A DNA stretch of 64,000 bases from Opeltia flavorubescens (lineage: Eukaryota > Ascomycota > Lecanoromycetes > Teloschistales > Teloschistaceae). Below the pieces are notes generated by a model. The model ran no database searches. It worked only from the letters and a program-made list of their open reading frames with translations, and was not told the DNA's origin. Made by a program: the position numbers and the translations under genes. Numbering within the stretch: the stretch's first letter is position 1; each line of letters opens with the position of its first letter. Location of the stretch: positions 272,969 through 336,968 of the forward strand of contig KE546966.1 of assembly GCA_000442125.1 (NCBI GenBank). The letters run 5' to 3'. This document shows positions 1-12,002 of this stretch, piece by piece.

Positions 1-750
1 AGCCGTGTGGGGATGATTATACTCCTCACGAGGCGTCACAGACTTCCACGCCGTCTCTGGCAGAATACCATAGGCAAAAAGTCCGTCGAGGATATCCTCT
101 TCATAGAGCCCTGGAAGGGAAGGAAAAGATACGAGGGCGTGGTCGATGGAGGTGCCTGCTGTCTGGAACGGCGGAGAAGAGTTTGTGGAATGAGAAGGAC
201 TGCTGGAGGAAGAAGAACGAGATCTCCCCAGAATAGCAAGATGTAGCTTTTGCAGCATATCGCTCAGGATCTTAACATCGTTTGAAGGAGGCTGGGTGAG
301 ATATTTGCAGGCGAGTCGGTAGAGTTGGCGGGGTTTGTCGAGGTATTTTTCGAGGGGGGAGTTGTATGGTGGTCTTTTTCACGCTTTTAGACTGGGGATC
401 AGAGTGAAATGGGCGAAGAAAGGCTCACGAAAAATGCCTCGATTTCTCACTGGAGAGCCGGCGCATTAAATCTTCATACTCGGGCCCGCCGTAGACTTTG
501 GCTTTATCGCCGGGGACGTAAGCGTATCCGTCGTCGGGGCCGATTATAGTTCTGGGAGGCGAGATCAGTGGGATTGCTTTTTATATACGGGGAAGAAAGG
601 AGATGGGAAAGGGAAAAGATACCCATATGAAGTCGTCAAGTCAATACCATACACCCTCGCCTGCACACTCGCACCCATAAAAAGCAGCAGCAGTAAAGAG
701 AAATATGATGGAAGCACAAATATCGCCCGCAATCGTACACGAACCATCAT
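1..750 (-). CDS. Secreted Hsp70-like (actin-type ATPase fold) protein, 5' part only
   Basis: Runs off the left edge, so only the N-terminal part is present. I read three exons: 750-623, 551-429 and 373 to the edge, with introns GTATCT..CAG and GTGAGC..AAG; both junctions keep the frame. The protein starts with a hydrophobic signal peptide (residues about 8-31) followed at once by VYGIDLTTSYG, which resembles the first phosphate loop of Hsp70 (GIDLGTTYS). Later, HALVSFPSLPG sits where Hsp70 proteins have their AVITVPAYF-like strand. This suggests a divergent Hsp70-like protein directed to the secretory pathway, possibly an ER chaperone relative. The second conserved Gly of the loop is not preserved, so ATPase activity is uncertain. 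The Hsp70 assignment rests on two short motifs; the coding exons themselves are better supported than the family. Confidence 0.55.
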
Positions 751-1894
751 TGGAAAATAAAACCCCTAGATCAAGACAAACGGAACTCGCTCAGTGAAAA
801 TTTGCCTGGGAATGTTTTCCCCCTTCACGAAACGGCTGTGAACCTTCGATTATTCAGGTATGACAAGAGCCTCTCTTACGCCTATGATTTTAGGATAGAT
901 CTTCAAATTAATTAGCCGTGGTTGATTGATTGATTGATGTATGTGTGGTTGGGGGACATGTATACATTCTCAAATGGGGGGGCTGTGTTGCAACAAATCT
1001 CGAGCGGCAGCGCAGCACAGCCAGAAAAAATCATTCTAGTTTGAATCCTTCAAGATGTTTTTTCTTGATTCAATCGGGGCTCTTGGCTATTGATCTCTGC
1101 TTTTTTCTTTCTTTTGCCTTTCTTGCATTATATCGCGAAACCAGTAAAAATTAAAACCAAAAAAACGGAAGAAGAACACCAGTAAAGAGAGGTTTTTTAA
1201 ATATCTAAAGAAGCAGAAAATCCCAGACTGCTTTTTGTCAGCAAGTGGGATTTTGAGAGCGGAATTAAGCCTCCATGATATTTCTCCCATCCAGCCAAAC
1301 CTAGGACATCTTCGGTTCCTTCATATAAGTAAGTCTCCAAAGCATCAAAATACAAATGGGAAACCTAGTAAATCATCAAATTATGAAGCGCTTGAAATTC
1401 GGATACTATGTCACCACGTCAGGCCGGAATTATGGAATACCCTTCGTGGTCAAGAACAACCGCCGTTCTCCTTCAATGATCCTCAATGGATACCTTCTCG
1501 CGCGAAATTCTGGATTTGCACCATCACCGCTACTGGTTTGATCGTTGATTTCCTCGAGAACAAAAAACCGTCTACAACGCTACAGGAAAGCTCGGTGCGA
1601 TGTTCGTCAGACGCCATTCATATACTCACCGGTCCAAGGGAGAATCTTGTAGGGGCGAATCTTCTTTCAAGATTGGTGACAGTCGTCCTGTACTGGTTCT
1701 GCACCGCCATTTTCGTTGACGCTTTCAACAACTACTTCGCCGTATTGTCCGTGAGCCTGCGCATCAAGGATGTCAATCAATACAGGCCAAGGAAAGTTCA
1801 TCCACCGTTGACTCAGTATATTTGGGCTCTTTTGGGTATCTCGAAAACAACAGGAGGCTATGTACACATTTGGATTCAAAGACTCAAACACAGA
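751..1894. other. Intergenic, no supported gene
   Basis: Lies between the start of the Hsp70-like gene and the 3' end of the first P450. A 228-codon open frame on the plus strand (1235-1921) contains no ATG at all, and I see no convincing protein on the minus strand. AT-rich homopolymer runs occur at 1030-1200. Confidence 0.5.
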
Positions 1895-3667
1895 CTAATT
1901 CGATCTTGGATCAGGAAGTAGGGTAATCCTAACATTAAACCCCTTCTGGAAGAAAATGCCGTGGCATTGGCTTAGCCAGGGTCTTTCAGGGTTCACCACT
2001 GCAAGATCGTATCTTCGAAGTAACTTTAATAAGGTGATCAGATGATATCTGCGGAAATCGACGAGTGTTTGACGTACCTCGACAAAGAACTTGTTCATAG
2101 TCAGCGTTGCAATCTTTAAGCCCAAGCATCTCGTGATGCCAGCCCCAAACACCAATTCAAACACTCGCTCCATTCTGGCGAAGCGTTCTGGGTCACGCTC
2201 GTTCAACCATCTTTCAGGCCGGCAGACATCGCTATCATCGCCGAAGACGCACATATTCCGCAATAAACCCTTTGTATTGAACCCCAAATTGGTGTTCGAC
2301 GGCAGTTGATATTCGTAAACGAAATCACCGCTTGTGAGAACTACTCTTTCACGTAGCGCAGTCACAGGCGGATGGAGTCTCAGACCTTCCTTGATACAAG
2401 CTTGCAGGGACGGCAATTTCTGTATCTCATCACAAGAAGCCTGGCTTAGGCTCGATCCTGAAGAGAACCTGGACCGAATCTCGTCACAAAGACGGACGTA
2501 TATTGGAGGGTTTGTAAGAATATAGAGAAGAGTGGCTCGTATTCCCGTTGCTGTGGTATCAGTGCCTGCGAAAAGAGAAACGGTGATCTCCGATTCGGCT
2601 TGCACAGGACACATCCCCCGCCTGAGGAAAGAAGTGAGGATATCAGACTGATGGTTGGCAGAACTTCTTCCAAGACGCTTTTCAATTTCCTTGTGAGATA
2701 TCTGCGATATCATTGAGCATTAAATCATGCGGAGAAGAGAGTGGAAAAGACAAACCCCAAGGATCTTTCCGACGCCAAAGTCATCTGTATTTTGGGGAAT
2801 GAGAGCCCTTTTGATCAGGGGAAGTTTTTTTACTGCTGCGAATATATTGGAGAGATCAGTGAAGACGGAGAATTGCTCGGTGATCGGAAGTCTGCTCTCC
2901 AAAGTTCCCAGGAATTCATGCACATCGCCGTGTGTTGCCACGAACCCTACCGGATTTCCAAAGCAAAGATGGCAAATGATGTCTGTGGTAAGATACTGTA
3001 CGCTCCTTGCAATATCGAACGCTATTGTATGTTGACTCGATGACAGCGCGTTTTTGTGAATGTATTCGATCCATTCTGCAAGTCGCTCGTCTACGATGCT
3101 CTCCATCTGCGGAACGTCCCTGCCGCTGTACTAGGGCTCCGATGAGTACATTAATAGAATGCAGAAACGTAACCATAACTTACACCTGCAGCCATCTGAT
3201 GACGGAGCGCATTATGCTCATCGGTTCTATTATCTGCCACCAGATTTGGACGATGTGGATCTAATCGAAGAGAATTGTACCATTTCCCTCTTTGATACGC
3301 GGAACGCGGGTTGAGTATTCGGAGCGTAGTGTCAGGATCATCAGTGAGGACATGATTCGGACCAATCCTAGCAAGTGGACCTGATGAAACGGCAATTAGC
3401 TTTGCCAGCAACTTAGACCGCATTGTCCACTGCGAAGCTTTGACTACGAACAAACTCCGACATACCGTATTTTCTATTGATCTCGACGTATCGGTCTGCA
3501 GCTTCGCCCGATGCAATTAACCTTGCGAGCCAAATTCGACTAATAGCGGCCCAGAAAGGTCCAGGGACATGTCTTAGATGGAAGTAGCATGGGATCTGAC
3601 GGTAAATGGCCAGAAAGGATAAGAAAAGGAAGCCTGAACAGAGAATGACGACAACAGACAAGGACAT
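1895..3667 (-). CDS. Cytochrome P450, pisatin demethylase/benzoate hydroxylase-like group
   Basis: Microsomal heme-thiolate monooxygenase; substrate unknown. Five exons read as 3667-3466, 3380-3184, 3130-2756, 2701-2078 and 2023-1895, giving 508 aa. The last intron (2077-2024, 54 bp) is a multiple of three without a stop; removing it joins KFFVE to LLRRYDLAVV as expected for this family. An N-terminal membrane anchor (residues 2-21) is followed by the hinge HVPGP. The I-helix motif AGTDTT is at about 303-308, the ExxR motif EGLR at 363-366 and the heme loop FGAGITRCLG with Cys about 450. The KRGxWY..DE..H..LR..MAAGYSG-type block in the first third points to the pisatin demethylase-like group. 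All catalytic landmarks are present, so it looks functional. It is transcribed divergently from a second P450. Confidence 0.85.
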
Positions 3668-4852
3668 TGAAAAAGCTGCTTCTAAGAGTGAAAGACAATT
3701 GGAGAGAAACGACACTGTAGGTCGTCTGTCGAATGTCTGGATGTAAGAGAGCTGACTGCTTGGCGAAAGGTCATAGAGACGGAAGCAATCGATCAATTCA
3801 ATCGCCTCCAATGCTCTAAGTAATCCACGCCAAAAGTCGATGTATGCGCTCGCTCGCCGGCGTCTGACAGCAGTGCATTGCAAATCACTGGTGAATGGCG
3901 AAATCAATTCCCAACGAAGTTATTATGGTAAATTCCATACTTGTAAGTCCTTTTCTACTCCACGATTGGTGCGGGACATCCATCAAATATATTCCTACTA
4001 CCTAAATAGAACCACTCATATCCCTTTGCGTACCGCTCTTACACACATATAAATTTTGCCACTACTACTACCACGGAACGGTGCGAGGCGAAAGGGTAAA
4101 TATCCTTGGGCCGGCCAATCTTGATGGGCCGCCCCCTACTACAACCTCCATGCATATACTTATGATCATGGCATAAGAGTGGATGGAGAAGACTGTTTTA
4201 CAACGAAATCCGCAGTGGATTGATTCAATCACGTGGGAAGAGACCTGAATCGGTGATGCGCCAGGAAACTCGTTCGAGTCAATTCAACTGGGACCCCTCC
4301 ATTACTATCGTCAACATTACTGCTGATACACTAATTCCTTCTTGGGAGATCGTTCTCCAGCAGATTCAAACAATGACTGACTTGTGGGATAGAGTGTGCT
4401 TCTGCTCAACTTGAAAACCTGCATAGCCCTCGTTGGTCGGCATGCATATGCGCTCATGTAGACGATACATCTGTTTTGGGTGTCTAGTGCCTTCGATGGC
4501 TTTCATACAATCGATCGATCATAGACAAATCCTTCAGTCTGCTAATGCATCTTTCAGAAATGTGTGGAATACCCATCTCAATTAAAGTTACGACTGGTCT
4601 CAACTAACCGGGGTTGACGAATCTGCGGTTTACTGGCGCAAAACGAGAGGCCACACGAACCGCTACTGCGTGATGCTACTAACCTTTTTACTTACAAAAC
4701 ATTCTCGTCGAATGTCTAGTCCGGTTGAACTCCTCTTTCAACCAGAGTCTCTGGCATCCACACTCATTAAATTATCCTTATTGTTTTTCTTTTGCTGCCA
4801 ATCTTCTCGTTATTACATCTCCACCCGGTGCTCTATCCTATTTTACGCAACT
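3668..4852. promoter_or_regulatory. Shared upstream region of two divergent P450 genes
   Basis: About 1.2 kb separates the start codons of the two divergently transcribed P450 genes and must hold both promoters. I see no convincing gene inside it. No specific factor site can be assigned with confidence. Confidence 0.4.
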
Positions 4853-6828
4853 ATGATGTACACTATCTCTGGTCCTGTTGGTCTTTTGCACTGTATTGAT
4901 TACCTTAAAGTACTCTCACCAGCTCTGGTAATAATTACATTGATCTGTCTCACATTCCTCTTCACCTCTATCCGGGCGAAACTGGCAACACGAAATGCAG
5001 GAAACGGCCAAAAACCGCCGATAGCACCATATTGGATACCATTCTTTGCACATTTTGTACTATTTTTATTTGGTCTGGACTCACTTCTTACAAAGATCGC
5101 GTAAGTTGAGATTCGACTTGCCAACTCATCGATACTTATATATTACCAGCGAATACTCTGGGAATTCTTATCCAATCCGCATGGTCCTTGGCACCCAAGA
5201 ATACATATTTCTGACCGGGCCGCAAAATGTAAAACTCATATGGAAAAATTCGCAATGGTTGACGGCCAAAGCAGGCCGCCTCATAGGTCTTCGTATCATC
5301 CTAGATACACCGGCACATTCGTTGGGCTTTTATCGGGCCGACACTTCTGGAAATGAAAAGAAACCTTTGCCGGGTAGTAACGTTCCACCAGAACACCGTG
5401 TTTGGCATTTGACCCGTCAACCGATCATGGATTGTTTATCTGGTAATGCACTCACCATCTTTACTGAGAATTTCCAGGACGGGATGATCAAGCGAATCCA
5501 GCAATACACATTCAATGAGGAATGGACCGAGTTGCCTGATCTCTTCACATTTATTAGTGATGAAATGATGCATACACAATTAGATTTGTTGTGTGGCACC
5601 TTCTTCCTAGAGCAATGTCCGAACTTTGTAAATGACTTCTGGCAATTTCATCATGCCATTATTCATCTCAAAAACGCCTTACCAAAATGGATGACACCCG
5701 AATCTTGCAAAGCTCGCAAGGTATGTCTCCAAGCGGTGGAGAAATGGCATGACGCTTTGCGGATACATGATCCCGATATGCTCCTCGACACGGGCAAGTT
5801 TCAGGATGCAAGGTTTGGCAACGAACTTATGAGATCAAGGCGACGAATAATGGCAGAAATAGAAAGAATGGATAAGCAGACAGCTGCAAGTGCAGATCTT
5901 GGGTTGCTATGGGCGTGAGTCTTTACATCCTCTCTTCATAATTACGATCCAGCAAGGGGATCCTTGCAGGTAATCCCAGAAGGCTGACTAACTCCAACAT
6001 AATAGTCTCAACGCCAACCACGCAGTTGCCACCTTCTGGCTCCTCCTCGAGATCATCCAAGATCCCAGTCTACATCCAACAATTCATCGCGAGATCGCCG
6101 CCTCCACCAAATCCTCCGCCCAGCCTGATTCTCATGTTCCGCTTAACAACACTCCCTCTTCCCCACCATCTCTCAACATGCCCATACTCGGCAGCCGCCC
6201 GCTCCTTCAGTCCATGCATGCGGAAACTCTCCGCCTCCGAACCGCAGCGCTCATGATCCAAAGCGCAGAATTCGGCGACTTCAACTTCAACGGCTGGCTC
6301 TTCCCTAAGGACAAATTAATTTTCATCTCAAGCCGGAGCGCTCACATGGACCGTGAGAGCTGGAGCCGCAGCCGTGCTGCTGCGGCGGGAACGAAGACGA
6401 CAAAACCCGTGGAGAAATTCGACGCCGAACGCTTCTTGACCTGGAAAGCTGAAGCCGAGGAGGACCCTATCAGCAAAGATAACAATGACAACAACACAAA
6501 ACATTCTTCTCCCAACATTCACTCCCCGGAGCGCGGCGATGAGAACGATAATACCCGCTCCAAACACCTCAAAGGCGCAACATTCAGCCTAACCGGCCAC
6601 GCCGGGAAATGGATCCCCTACGGCGGTGGCCCCGGGATCCGCCCAGGGCGGCATTTCGCGAAGAACATGATGCTCCTCACCACCGCTTTGATGTTCTCCA
6701 CTTTTGAGATAGAGCTAGTCGAAGGCAAGAAGCCAAGGATGGATTTACGATACTATGGTGTCGGAGTCTTACCCCCTGGGGAAAAGGTACCTTGTAGGAT
6801 TCGAAGGAGAGGGAAACGAGCTTGCTAG
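4853..6828 (+). CDS. Cytochrome P450, CYP7B1/CYP8B-like, heme Cys replaced by Arg
   Basis: Three exons: 4853-5100, 5150-5914 and 6006-6828 (introns GTAAGT..CAG of 49 bp and GTGAGT..TAG of 91 bp), giving about 611 aa from the ATG at 4853; an earlier in-frame ATG at 4703 would add 50 residues. An N-terminal membrane segment (about 24-43) is present. The I-helix region reads LNANHAVATFWLLLE and the ExxR motif is ETLR, both typical of fungal P450s related to CYP7/CYP8. A long hydrophilic insert precedes the heme loop. The loop reads YGGGPGIRPGRHFAK: the position of the invariant heme-ligating Cys is Arg (codon CGC, 6640-6642, residue about 550). Everything else in the loop is conserved. A P450 without this thiolate is not expected to be a normal monooxygenase. 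It could be a recent inactivation, a pseudoenzyme or a sequencing error (one T-to-C change from a Cys codon). Confidence 0.75.
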
Positions 6829-7877
6829 ATAAAAGGGGAAGGTTGAAAAGAAGAAAAAGAGAAAGAGCGGGGTGGGGAAAACACAACAAAACTTAGCTGT
6901 GACGATTTACGACTTCATCTAACAGTATATATTCAACCCGAAAAAGAGTTTTGGAGTCTACTGTAAATAGGGGGGGAAACTATCTTGCTAGAGGAGAAAG
7001 GTGTAAGAGAAAAGAAAAAGGAGATAGAGGTAACAATTGGCTGTGAAAGAATACGTCTGTAATTCTATTTCCTAGATGTTACGAAGAAAAACAATCAAAC
7101 ACTTTCGAAAAAAAATATTATGCATATCCACACTACACCGAGATTTAGAGCCAAACAAATCACTCTCCCTTGTTCCCCCCCTCCTCCCTTTCCCCTTCCC
7201 CTTTTCCTCCACCTTTTCCTACCCCCCACCTCCCGTTATCATCGCTCCACTCCTCTATCCCTTCACTCCCCCTCTCTCCCCTCGCAATCGCCGTCCTCGC
7301 CAACCGTCTCACACTCTTTCCCCCCCCCTTCTCCCAAAAGGTCAAAAACCGGGACATCCACCCCAACTTCCTCCCTCTTGAACCAAATCCCTTAGCTCAA
7401 CCGCATGAAAGACTGGTCAGAGATATTGTATCTACATATGCTATGCTGGCGACAACAAAACATCACATCTCTTGTAAAGAAGCACTCTAGCTTCTATAAT
7501 CATTCCAATTACAAACACCCTACTTATATCGAACAGCGATCTTGAGGCTGCCTCTATAGCAAATCCGATGCTTAATGCTTGCACAAGGTTACTTTGCTCC
7601 ATCATGCCTATTGAAAGCATCCATCAAGTTCGTCGGAGATTACTGGACATCATGAAACGCTGATAATTCTAGCGTCTTTCCTTTGTCTCGTTGTTTCATC
7701 CTTGCATCACATGATTTTATACGTAGGCCGGGTTTACGTCAGCTGGACCACCCTTGTCAAGTGACCAGGCCGCAGACTCCAAATCAAATCCTCTAGTTCC
7801 TAAAACTTCACACACACCTATCACTCAAGTTTCTGATAGACCTTGAATCTTCCTTGAAGACCGTACACTTAGAAATC
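6829..7877. other. Intergenic with strong pyrimidine tract
   Basis: No gene supported. The plus strand between about 7160 and 7335 is almost entirely C and T, which produces overlapping Pro/Ser-rich open frames that I regard as composition artefacts. The end of this stretch is the promoter of the DUF4188 gene. Confidence 0.5.
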
Positions 7878-8952
7878 ATGAAGACCACAACTGGGACTTC
7901 CATGTCAGCCTGGCTGCGCGATGACTTCCAGCTCACAACCTGGCTTCTCATCGGTGCCTGCACACAGTCAATCCTATTCCTTCTCCTACCTTACAAACTT
8001 GCCTTGCTCTCTACATCACTACTCCTCCTCCCTCGCATCTTCCTCGGCATAGCTAGATGGCGGGGTCTAGTTCACAATCCATATGCGGATAATGTGCTGT
8101 TCAGTCCTAAGACAACCGGAATCCCTACTAGCGATGGTATGAAGCTTCAAAGCCCGTCCGAGACAGGAGTTGTCATGTTAGTCCTGGGAGTACGAAGTTC
8201 ACAGTAAGTTAGACACGTTCGAATCGGCGCCTGGCTACGTCGGGTTTCTTGCTTAAAATCTAACTTCAACATCACAAAGCCCTCTAGGTCGTTTCGCGCC
8301 AGGTTTCCAGGAAATAGGCGGGATGTTGGACGGCCTTTGGAAGCACGCGGCGGCAGATGGTGAGAAATGGGGTTGTAAGTACAGAATCTCCCGACAACGC
8401 AGTGCTCCACCTTCATCCCCAGCCCCCCATCTACGCTCTCCATTTCACCGTGAGCTGTGTACGGGCGAACTAATGTCGAATGACTTTTCTTTACAGATCT
8501 TGGCAAAACATCCGCCCTCCTTGACACTGAAAACGACGCGGGCAACTCACTGATCTGGCTCTCCTACTGGCGCTCACTCGAACAGCTCCACGCCTGGGCA
8601 GCAGCGGAAGCACACCGTGGCCGTATGAACTGGTATCTAGGACCGCAGGGCAAGCGTTATAAACATATAGGTCTCATGCACGAGACCTATGTCTGCGGGC
8701 CTGGTGATTGGGAGACTATCTACCACAACCTTCGGCCGATGGGAATGGGTTCGTCGTTCATGATCTCTCCTTTGGCCACAATCAATGAAGCTACTAGACT
8801 GGGCTAATATCTTCATTGTGACAGGCCTAATCAAAGTTCATCCTCGCAGCGAAGATGGTGATGGCGCTGAGGTGGTGGGGCCGCTTGTTGATGCGAAAGG
8901 CAGGGAGGGCAGGTCGATGTATGGTCGGATGGGTAGGAGCCGTGCACACTAG
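7878..8952 (+). CDS. DUF4188 family protein (putative monooxygenase-like)
   Basis: Four exons: 7878-8203, 8280-8374, 8497-8748 and 8825-8952, giving 266 aa; all three introns are GT-AG and restore one continuous frame. The start is the first ATG in frame, at 7878. Two hydrophobic helices lie in residues about 23-55. The conserved body carries HPLGRFAPGFQ, the WLSYWRSLEQLHAWA block and the HETYV motif, which I recognise as the DUF4188 pattern. Proteins of this family are often annotated as monooxygenase-like on the basis of a dimeric alpha/beta barrel fold, but no reaction is established. It follows two P450 genes, so a shared role in an oxidative pathway is possible; no synthase gene of a secondary-metabolite cluster is present in the window. 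Confidence 0.8.
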
Positions 8953-10616
8953 ATTGGAGGTGTTCGTCTGGTCACAACGACAATCAGCTGGTTGACAGTA
9001 CAAATTGTAACATTGGGGGCTGCAGACCCCCTTTTTAATTAGGGTTCAGGCGGGACGGGCCTTGCTCAAAGTGGAGCTTGACGGGCAGGGTCACCAGTCT
9101 GCATTAGGTAGCTCCTGGCTTAGGTAAGTAGCTTTATCATCGAAGGAACATAAGTACTACAACCATGAAAAATCCTAATCTTTTGTTCCCTACATTCTAC
9201 AATCTCTCACGAAATGATCACAAACTCCTCAATATCGAAAAATGCGGCAAGTCAATGTTCAACGAAGCTCTGTGTGTCTCATATCAAAAGTCTTAACCTC
9301 TTTCATTACTCTGTAGCTAAGAAGTCTCAAGGCAAGCCCAGAACAACATGATCACTTCATATGCACTAGACGTCTTCGTATCTAACCTCCTCGGAGTCTG
9401 CGTTACATCCCCATTACTCCATACCGCGTGTAAAAATACTTAAAGTCATCATGGCAACGGAAGACCAAAACTAGGAAATCTTGCAGTATAGCCAGGCGAG
9501 AGAGCCATAGCGATAAATACCGCTTTGGTTCATTGCCACCGCCACGTGATCAGTGCTTTGTTTTGAAGTCGTTGGATTGGATACCACTCTGAGCTACTCC
9601 GAATGATTTTTTTACGATGGGGTCCTGAAAAGTGGCATGGGATGTAAGACGGCAGCTTGAGTTGTGCGTGGTGCACTCATTGTCCACACAGATCTCGCGG
9701 CCTCACGCTGCAAGACCCAGGCAGCTATAGGAAATTGGATCACTTCACAGGTAATGCATGCAACAGTCTTAATATTGCTATGTTGCATCTTTCGTCAAGT
9801 CAATTTGCTTCTCTCATCGGATTCCTCCTAGTGGAACATCCACTGGTGGAGCGAGCTTGACCATATTTCCCAATTTTCTTTACGTAAATGTTTGCACGTT
9901 GCTCTTCTGGAACATCGGAGGAATTCAACAATGGAAAATTTGCAGGTGCTTGACCGCTTTTCTCCGTGACCAATTCGGAACAAACCAAACATTGGTCTGG
10001 GGTAATTGCTTCCGACTTACGATTTAGCTCATCGAGATTTCGGTCATCTGCTCTGCAAGCTTTTTGAGCGAGCGTCTATATCGGGTGCATGAAGCGGCCG
10101 CAGACGTAGGAGGCGTTCACGGTCACGCACGGAATGTGAAGCAATTGGAGCAAGTCATGCTAGAGGCCTCGTGAATGACAGAAGGGACATACATTGGAGA
10201 CCAAGGAATGGATCATCCATACCCCAAGTCCTTAGCAACTATACTATCAAAGCAATAGGGCTCTCCGAAGATCATCACGGCCGACGTGGTTGTAAAGCTA
10301 GACTTGGGATTCATTGGCGATCCTGAATTCTCATAAACCGACCGAGGCCTTCCGTCCGAGATGATAATTTTCTAGCCCCATCCCTTATGATGCTATAGCT
10401 CCAGTCGTACGAATTCATCCGAAATGGCAGGAACCAATATGATCAATCAGATTAATTCTATATAACACTTCAGAGATTCCCACTTTCCAGAATCCATCAA
10501 GAGCAACGCAGTCTTCTCAAGCAAATAGCCACGCATTCAGCCAGGTACCGAACAAGTAGGCCTTCCTTTTCGCAATCAATTGGAACCTCCACGCAGCTCA
10601 ACCCAAGCTCAACACA
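8953..10616. other. Intergenic, no supported gene
   Basis: A 1.7 kb stretch with only short ATG-poor frames. A GGGGG-CTGCAGA-CCCCC hairpin at about 9016-9032, shortly after the DUF4188 stop codon, may lie in that gene's 3' UTR. Nothing else stands out. Confidence 0.4.
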
Positions 10617-11216
10617 ATGGCGTACAAGGTCAGTGTTTGTTTTCCATAATGCACTACTCAACGATCCCAAGAGAATACCACGAAAGCGCTCAACCACAAT
10701 CCTAGATGACCCTCATACTTGCCCTCCTCTCCCTCGCTCTTTCGGGCCACTCCATGCCCAACCCCACCGACGCTCTTGCCCCAAGAGCACCGCGAACCGC
10801 AACGGTAGATGTCTACACCTTGGCAACCTGCGCCACCGACCAAGTCGGCGGATCCCAAGAATACACCGTCACAGAGGGGGTATGCGCGGCGCTCAAACCG
10901 ATCCCGAGCGTGCCCGAAACGGGTTTCCTGTCCTACCGAGTCGCGGCCCGGGCCAGGTCTTGCGAGTTTCAGGTCTTTACGAAGGCGGATTGCACGGGTG
11001 ATGCCTCGGAGGAGACGCCTGTCAACCAGGAGAAGACTTGTCGCAATGGTAAGTGTCCTGCGCATTAATTCACGGTGTGTGTGTGGGGAAAAAAATACAG
11101 TCGTTTACTGACTTCGCTATGTAATTTCTACAGTACCTCCGAGCTTCCAAGGTGGCTCGACCACTCCTGTGGGTGTCCAGGTCGGTGGCTTCAGTGGGAA
11201 GTTGCTTTGCGATTGA
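10617..11216 (+). CDS. Small secreted cysteine-containing protein
   Basis: Three exons: 10617-10628 (MAYK), 10706-11048 and 11134-11216, giving 145 aa. The first intron ends exactly before a second in-frame ATG (10706), so translation from there is an alternative. Residues about 5-20 (MTLILALLSLALSGHS) form a signal peptide. The mature part has six cysteines spread over about 110 residues, a Gly-rich tail and no domain I recognise. Size, secretion signal and an even number of cysteines fit small secreted proteins, among which effector candidates are found, but nothing here proves such a role. The last intron (11049-11133) has a good GTAAGT donor; without it the frame would stop five codons later. 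Confidence 0.65.
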
Positions 11217-12002
11217 TTGATTTGCTTTCTACGTGGCGTAGATACTGGGGTGTGTGACAGGGCAGGATGAATACAAAATCTTTTCGCGGTTGACGGACTG
11301 TGGTTGTGTTTTTCGGATGGATTCGGCATCGTTTTTGGATATGCACAGATTGAACCCTTACTGCGGAATTTCACTCCTTAGGCTGTATGTACCAAGCCTT
11401 GAGCTCCCCTTCAACTACCTCGTTCGAATTTTCATTTGAAGCCTCTGGATCAAACGTTCCCAGTGACTCGAAAATATGAGGACCATACGGAATTCCATGT
11501 GTTCAAAAAGGCTACAGCTCGCCAGGTATACTCACCAGAATCTTCCGGTGACGCTTCATTGAAAACAGTTTACTGAGACTTGCTATAGCCAGACCCTGAA
11601 AAACAATATGCAAATTTTGACTCTTGCGTCAATCACCCTGCTCGCTAAACTCTCTTTTAATCATTCATTGCAAGAGGAAATGGTGCTCGATAAGAGTAGA
11701 AGGTTTGCACTTTGGGGACGGAAAGAGTGAAATAAATAGGAGAGAATGTACCATGAAGAGATACTATATCACTTTCAAAGTATCGATGTTTATCAGTCAT
11801 TTATATACATAGTGCAAAATGTGTCTCCCGGCATAGATTTTCCAGAACAGATCATTCATCACAGTTCCTAAATGCCGATCAATAAACCCTCGTAACGCCA
11901 ACCTCAGGTAGAAACTTAATTTTTTTTTCTACCTCCCTGCCTTAACAACGTCCACAATCTAGATTATCCACCACCCTCTTCAACCCACAAAATATCCAAG
12001 AT
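11217..12002. other. Intergenic upstream of the tandem array
   Basis: No gene supported and no recognisable further copy of the downstream repeat family. The last 150 bases are the promoter of the first array copy and include a T-run at about 11921-11930. Confidence 0.4.

Noticed and set aside
1235-1921. 228-codon open frame on the plus strand
   Set aside because: It has no ATG at all, no recognised domain and no obvious spliced upstream start. Probably chance or a decayed sequence.
7076-7490. Overlapping Pro/Ser-rich open frames
   Set aside because: They come from a C/T-only tract read in several frames; no start context, domain or splice partner.
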